A program made the translations under genes and the position numbers. From Acanthornis magna (taxonomy: Eukaryota > Chordata > Aves > Passeriformes > Acanthizidae), in assembly GCA_036785705.1 (NCBI GenBank), contig JAWUZG010000950.1, positions 32,684 through 96,683 on the forward strand: a stretch of DNA of 64,000 nucleotides. The letters run 5' to 3'. Positions 58,079 through 64,000 of the stretch are shown here, one piece after another. Within the stretch, counting starts at the first letter, position 1; every line of letters starts with the position of its first letter. The notes beneath the pieces are model-generated. The model was not told the DNA's origin, did not search any database, and was given only the letters and a program-made list of their open reading frames with translations.

Positions 58079-60234
58079 GGCACAGGGGTGGCAGAACTGC
58101 TACAAAAAGGCTTTGTCTGTAGCTGCAGCCAGCAGGGAGCCAGCACTGGGTCCATCACCCCACAGCTGCAGCACTCACTGCTCCCACCTCACTCCAAGGT
58201 ACACACTGCTCAGCCAGGCAGAAATCACACTGGAATAAAGAATTATCCTGCCTCCATCAGTTTGTCTCTAAGGTGTATCGTTTGCAGGGAAGGAGGGTGG
58301 TGAAAGATGTCTGCAGATGTGATTTTTTTGTTAATTAAGTTGTGCACATTCCAGATCTTGCTAACGGCAAAGGAAGCACCCATGGCCTCACCTGCGAGCT
58401 GCAGGAACCTGCCCAGGCAATCATTTGGTAATCCCACAGATAGATGTGTTCTGGCAGGCAAGCACATCTGGGGTGTAGGTTCACTGACATGGCAGCTCTT
58501 CCCCTTTCCTGTGGGTATTTTTAAAATGGTTAAGTTAGTGATTTCCTTGCTCTGGCTCAAAACTGAGTCTGGTTGTCCGTGACAGCCTTGTTTCAAGTCA
58601 GGATGGAGAGGGATCAACACTGTGCACAACTCACCAAGACCAAGGGAGAAGCAGCAGCCTCAGGCTTGACCTTGTGACCAACCTTTTGCTGTTTTGGAAG
58701 GAAACACTAGACAAGGTTTTGACGTTGGATTGCTTGGGAGAGCTGTTTTTTAAAAGATAAAACCAGTTCAGCAATTGAGAAAATAATAATGTCAAATAAT
58801 GTGTCATGTGCTGTTACACAGCTCTGGACTGGACCAGGATAGTTTTAAAATAACGAGTATTAGGCCAGAATACAAGAAACTAAAACAAAGGTAAGAGGAA
58901 AAGACCTATATTAAATTCTGTACATTAGAACTAGGCTTAGGAATTTTGTGGATTAATTGTTGCTTCCCCCACCACAACACACACACACACATTGAAAATG
59001 AACACAAAACCAGGCTTTGTTCATTTTACAAAAATAGCTCTTATGAGATTTAATGCCTGTCTCCATTTTACAGATGTTCCAGACAAAGTCAACCTGCATA
59101 TTTTATATATAAGAACAGAACTTATGACAAGCTGGAACATCCTCTCTGAGCTTGAGTGAGTGTAGAAGATAAAACCTGGGTAAAACCTGCCTTTAGCTTG
59201 TTCAAAATGTCTATGGTAAGGTCAAGTGTTCCCAATAATGATCCAGAAAAACAAAAAAAAGACATAAACCCCAGACTTCACAACAGAAACAGTGATTCCT
59301 TACAGTACAGATAAGGAATATCTGGTTAGGTAATTAAAAAATGCACCAATGTTTTCATGAACTATTAAGCAAAAATGGCTACTATAGAGTTATATAAGGG
59401 AGCACCTACAGGTTGAATCTCTTCTGCTTAACTTAATTAGGAAGCTAAAAAGACAGAAGAGAACCTTATCCTGGCGAGGTTATCTTCATTACCTGGAAGT
59501 TCTGCAACCACAGGCAAAACAAGGCGAGTATTTTACCCTCTGAGAGGCAAGCAGGCTGCATTTTGAGACTTCTTATTTTACAATTCGCCCTCCCAGACAA
59601 GATTTCCAAAGCAAATGCTAAAACCGTCTCAAGTTAAGATATAAATAAATAAAGAGGAATGACAGGACTCCCATGGGATATCCTGACTTATGCTACAGCA
59701 GAAAATAGTCTCTTAAATCTGAGCACGAAGTGGTTTGAAATAATTTACATACGATCCGTACCCTGTGACGTGTTTCTTATTTTTGGTTCTTGTTCTCTCA
59801 GACATTTAGGAGATTTATGTGGGATTTCAGTGAGATTAACCATACACTCTCCCAGGAGTTCTGGATGTTGTCACAGGCCTGCCAAGGAATCTAAAGGTGA
59901 GGCCTGCTGCCACACCACGATGCTTAATGACGACAGGAAGGGATTTTAATTAATTCAGCTGATTCTTTGAGCATTGCTGTGTTTTAGTCTTGAAGTGTGC
60001 ACATCTAGATTGAGAGCTGAGTTCCAGGAGAGACAGCAGCACTGTGTATTAGCACTTATTAGTCCAGTCTCACAGCAAGTAGAAAAGACTCAAGTCACTC
60101 TTCAAGTTGGTTTGAGGACCAGGAGAATAGTGATGAAGCCTCACTATCCACCTAAAGCACACGCTGCAGGCTCAGCAGAGGTAACCAGGGTTCCCTGCCC
60201 TTCTCTGAAGGCAGCAGGGGAGGTTGGGCACCCT
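58079..60234 (-). other. FLCN: FLCN 3' UTR and FLCN-PLD6 intergenic DNA
   Basis: AT-rich unique sequence downstream of the FLCN stop. I find no canonical minus-strand AATAAA here. ATTAAA variants occur at 60,234-60,239 (overlapping the stop), near 59,944 and near 59,050. The UTR end is therefore not fixed. A CA run lies at 58,974-58,991. Confidence 0.5.
58974..58991. repeat. CA dinucleotide repeat
   Basis: About nine CA units, with one interruption near the start. Confidence 0.85.
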
Positions 60235-60474
<240 letters not shown>

Positions 60475-61197
60475 TCACACACATCAAACAGGGAATGAGG
60501 AGGAACTGGAGTTTCTCTGGGCACCTACTGCAACTAAATGTTAATAAAAGCTTCAACCAGTGTTTTATGGAAACTGTTCTCATGCTTTGATGAAGGAGGG
60601 GGATTGGTTAGGGAGATGACTAATTTTCAGTAATAATGGGCATACTTCTAGTTTCGTTTTTTCATTCTAGCAGAAAGTAGAACAATTAATTGTGACGACC
60701 GGGAATCTTCCCTGGGAGACACATCCAGTGCTCATCTGGCCTTCAGGTAAATTCACAAAGTCGTGATGTTCCATGAATTATTTCACATGACTGACTGGTC
60801 TTCCTTTACAGCTACCTGCACCTCTGAAATGCAGTGCCTGAAGGCAGAACCCGGGCATGTGTTTGGGTGTTAGCTGTGCAGGGATATGGCCACACTGACA
60901 GGCAGAGAGGGATTTGCATATTTAATCCTCCTAACCGAGGTGAGGCAGGCAGGTGTTGTCATGCAGGTAACCTACAGATGTGTGAACTGAAGCATAAAGG
61001 TTAAGAACTGCTGAAAGCCAAAAAGAGATCTAGGACTCGAGTAGAAAATTCTTAACTCCTGACTTAATTTACTCCTGTGAATCCAACTACTGCCGAACTA
61101 CAGAGGTCACCTGACTAAAGTGTGTCCTGCACTCTGCTGTAACTGCTCCAGGAGCAGTGCCAAAGCTGCTCCTCTGAAAGCAAGGTAGCTGTACTTA

Positions 61198-61359
<162 letters not shown>

Positions 61360-61947
61360 TTACTGCTTACATCTTTACTACTAAAATATATCCCCCAGTG
61401 GCCTGCTGGGATTTCCTTTCCATGGTAGAGGAGCTAAAAATCATCCCATTAGAAAAACATCTGATCCAAGAAGCAACATCAAATCACATCTAGGTGCAAG
61501 TGTTCAAGTGCTGGAAAGAAGTAGGTAGGATTAAATAAAAAAGTCTGGGTACTTCTCTATCAGTCGTATTTGTCTATCAAGTGGAATATGGAAAATTAGT
61601 GATGTCGTGGTCCTTACAATTTACTCAAAATAAACACACAAGTATTCCAGGATTGAAAGTGTTCACTGTGGGTTACAGAATTTCCCTACAATTATTCCTG
61701 TACCTATGTTACAGAATACATTTCTCATTTATGAAAATTAATAGGTAAAATGTTGACCTGGTAGAGCAAATCCTTTGTAATTGACCAATCTGTGGTGAAC
61801 CTCACCTCAAACAGCAACACCCCAGCTGAACATTGACCCACCTTCTACTCAAACCTGCTTAAAGGTTAGTACACAAAAACCAGTTAAAGATCAAGATGCT
61901 CTTTTAATCTCAGTGACAGAGGTTCTTCCTGCTTTCAAATCACCCAC

Positions 61948-62079
61948 CTCGATCTGCTGCAACAGGGCTCCCACTGGTGACAACAAACTCGTACTTGTTG
62001 AGGGACTGCTCATCATCAAACAGGGTTGGGTAGAGGCTGGAGCGGGTGGCAGCGCGGACTTCCACGAGGACTGCAAACT
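61948..62079 (-). CDS. FLCN: FLCN exon (human exon 12)
   Basis: Completes Glu, then [43 protein letters not shown] and one base of Val. The middle ([12 protein letters not shown]) is the variable part; the flanks are conserved. The donor GTGGGT is weaker than the other FLCN donors here. A 256-bp intron precedes it. Confidence 0.96.
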
Positions 62080-62335
62080 CTGGAGCAACAAGAGCCCAAA
62101 AGAGCATGAACTGTGCTAGCCCAGATTCCAAAATACAGCTACAGATTCTGCTATGGTCAATGCTTAGAGAAGGTGTTGCATCTTTCAGTCACTGATCAGA
62201 CAAAGGCACGGGGAAAACAAAATGAAGTGGTTCGGGCTTTAGTTCATGCAGTCAATACTTACTAAAAAAAAAAAATCTGGTGTCCTTTAAGATGAGATGA
62301 CAGGGAGGGGAGAGGGTTCTGCAGCAGGTTCTTAC

Positions 62336-62459
62336 CAGATGCCAGGATGTGGGGTGGGATTTGGACGTGCGGGCTCAGGCCTAGGAAGTTGCACCGATAG
62401 GCCTCCTCATACTGATCACTGTAGGGGATGATCCGAACACAGCCGATGGGCAGCATCGT
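62336..62459 (-). CDS. FLCN: FLCN exon (human exon 11)
   Basis: [41 protein letters not shown] and one base of Glu. The human IPPH codons contain the C8 tract that is the main Birt-Hogg-Dube mutation hotspot. Here the coding strand reads ATC CCA CCC CAC, so the run is broken. A 364-bp intron precedes it (62,460-62,823). Confidence 0.97.
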
Positions 62460-62823
62460 CTGCAGGGGGAAGGAAACAAGTCAAGAGAAACTGGAATTAA
62501 ACAACTAAAGGACAATTCTATCCCTGATTTCCAGGGCTAATCAAGACCTGGAGCACTGCTTAGGCAGATGCTCTTGATTTGGGGGATCAAAGTAACCTAT
62601 GCAGCTTGAGAGCCCATGCAGTCACTGAGGACAAACAAGACATCCAAAGATTGAGGGGGTTTTGGGTTTGGGGATTTTTTGGCTGCTGTTTTTTCAAAAC
62701 CACATAATTCAGAACACACTCTTCACAATATTATGTGTCAGGAGCAGGTCATTATAAAGGCTGGACTACTAGAGAAATACATGTGAAAATATACAGTCAG
62801 GAAACAAAGAAAAAAGTTTCTAC

Positions 62824-62937
62824 CCGTAGCACGTCAAAGGCAGACTGGACAAGATCCATATCCCGAGCTTTCCAGATGACCTGGTTCCCCATCAGAACAT
62901 GCCAAGCCAGCATTCGGAATGCTGATGCCCCAAGAAC
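62824..62937 (-). CDS. FLCN: FLCN exon (human exon 10)
   Basis: Thirty-eight codons, [38 protein letters not shown], phase 0/0, near identical to human. The donor GTAGAA is weak and the acceptor TTCCAG strong. As a symmetric exon it could be skipped in frame. A 590-bp intron precedes it (62,938-63,527). Confidence 0.97.
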
Positions 62938-63527
62938 CTGGAAAAAAGACAACCCAAATCATTCTGCATTGGTTATGAAAATGAGTGAAATGTCCAGTTT
63001 GCCCTGTAAAAAACAGGAGTGACCTGTAGGAAAATGGCTAGAGCTGAACAGCAGGAATGAACATGGAAATTTAGCACATGAACCTTGGGCACATGAACCT
63101 TCCTCCTCAGCCAGGTCACTGGGAGCACTGGAGAAATGCAAGATCTGTACAGAATAATTTATTTGGTTTGTAAATTCTTTTTTTTCCCTCTGAAACACTT
63201 TTTTTAAAAAGCAAATAATACTTGGCTTTGAAGATGCTGCAAGACCTCTGTACTAAATTACTGTCACTGCTCTTGGGAAGAAGAAAAGTGGAGAATTTGA
63301 GAGAAATCATATGACCCTACCCCACATGACTGATGATCACCAGAGGCCCACGTGAGGAAGGGAGCATGACTGGGGATGCAGTTCACATCATGTTCCTGGC
63401 TGGGCAGGCACTGTGCTGAACACAGCACCAGAAAATGTGCAGATTGCAGGAAAATAAATGTATCTTTTAAAAAAATCAGCTTGAAAAAAGAGAGAAAAGA
63501 GCCTGTCAACTCAGCACCCTTTCTTAC

Positions 63528-63718
63528 CTGTCTCATGTGCCTGAGGGAGCGAAAGACAGACAACCTTCTGTGAGCCACGTTCCAGCTGTTGCAATCTGGC
63601 ATCAGAGATGTTTCAGGGGAGCTTTTGGATAGCTCCTGCCCTTCCACAACATCTGGCTGGGAAGAAGGCTTCTCTTCTTCCTCAGAACCGTCCCAGCCTT
63701 CTGACTCTTCTTTCAGAT
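63528..63718 (-). CDS. FLCN: FLCN exon (human exon 9)
   Basis: Starts one base into a codon and reads LKEESEGWDGSEEEEKPSSQ, PDVVEGQELSKSSPETSLMP, DCNSWNVAHRRLSVFRSLRH, MRQ, ending in phase 0. The first two-thirds is the acidic, poorly conserved linker; RSLRHMRQ begins the conserved C-terminal module. Its polypyrimidine tract is a run of 19 T on the minus strand. Confidence 0.95.
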
Positions 63719-64000
63719 CTAGCAAAAAAAAAAAAAAAAAAAGTGGTCATAAAAATTGCTGCTCTCTAGGAATGGAAACTGGAAAGTGCCCACATGCTGC
63801 AGGCATGTGATTTTGGGTGTATGTGGGAAGGCAGAGCTCAGAACACAGTAACTGAAAGTACTGGCAGCAGCACAGACCCACCTAAGTGTTAATGAAGTGT
63901 TAATTCAGATGAAAAATAATTCCTGAGGGGCCAAGAAGGAATTTTCATCTTCTACAGAACAGAAAGTCACATTTTTTGATCAGTTATGTTCTCTATTCTT
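63719..64000 (-). other. FLCN: FLCN intron (partial)
   Basis: 282 bp of intron at the window edge. Apart from the A19 homopolymer at its border it shows nothing of note. Confidence 0.85.
63724..63742. repeat. A19 homopolymer
   Basis: Nineteen consecutive A on the plus strand, acting as the T19 polypyrimidine tract of the FLCN exon-9 acceptor. Its length is likely to be variable between individuals. Confidence 0.9.

Overview
The window is vertebrate nuclear DNA, almost certainly from a bird. It carries many 5'-truncated CR1 LINE tails, several ending in the CR1-type ATTCTATGATTCTATG repeat. Introns are compact, and the gene order MPRIP (+), PLD6 (-), FLCN (-) matches human 17p11.2. I cannot place the species; the CR1 types and density would fit a songbird.

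Bases 1 to about 54,640 are the 3' nine-tenths of MPRIP (myosin phosphatase Rho-interacting protein, p116Rip/M-RIP). The window opens inside an intron after the exons for the first ~89 residues. Nineteen exons common to the usual isoforms were placed by reading frame, splice consensus and remembered human sequence. Together they give exactly 926 codons with consistent phases. Three places are alternative: two in-frame donors on the fourth exon (119 extra codons), a 3,864-nt in-frame cassette exon (1,288 codons of coiled coil), and two alternative C-termini. The 3' UTR has a proximal poly(A) signal at 49,435 and a distal one at 54,606.

Bases ~54,640-57,480 are PLD6 (mitochondrial cardiolipin hydrolase / Zucchini piRNA endonuclease) on the minus strand. 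It has two coding exons (216 residues) separated by a 656-bp intron that is mostly an ~31-copy 18-bp minisatellite. The promoter is a CpG-rich block, followed upstream by a 570-bp CR1. Bases 60,235-64,000 hold the last six exons of FLCN (folliculin) on the minus strand; the gene's 5' part is beyond the window. All six exon lengths equal those recalled for the human gene.

No bacterial-type system, CRISPR array, RNA gene or intact mobile element is present. The points most worth checking are the PLD6 intron (minisatellite, open through-frame, lost candidate zinc ligand), the MPRIP giant exon and its splice signals, the alternative MPRIP donor pair, and the interrupted C-tract in FLCN. Statements about human proteins are from memory; no alignment or search could be run.
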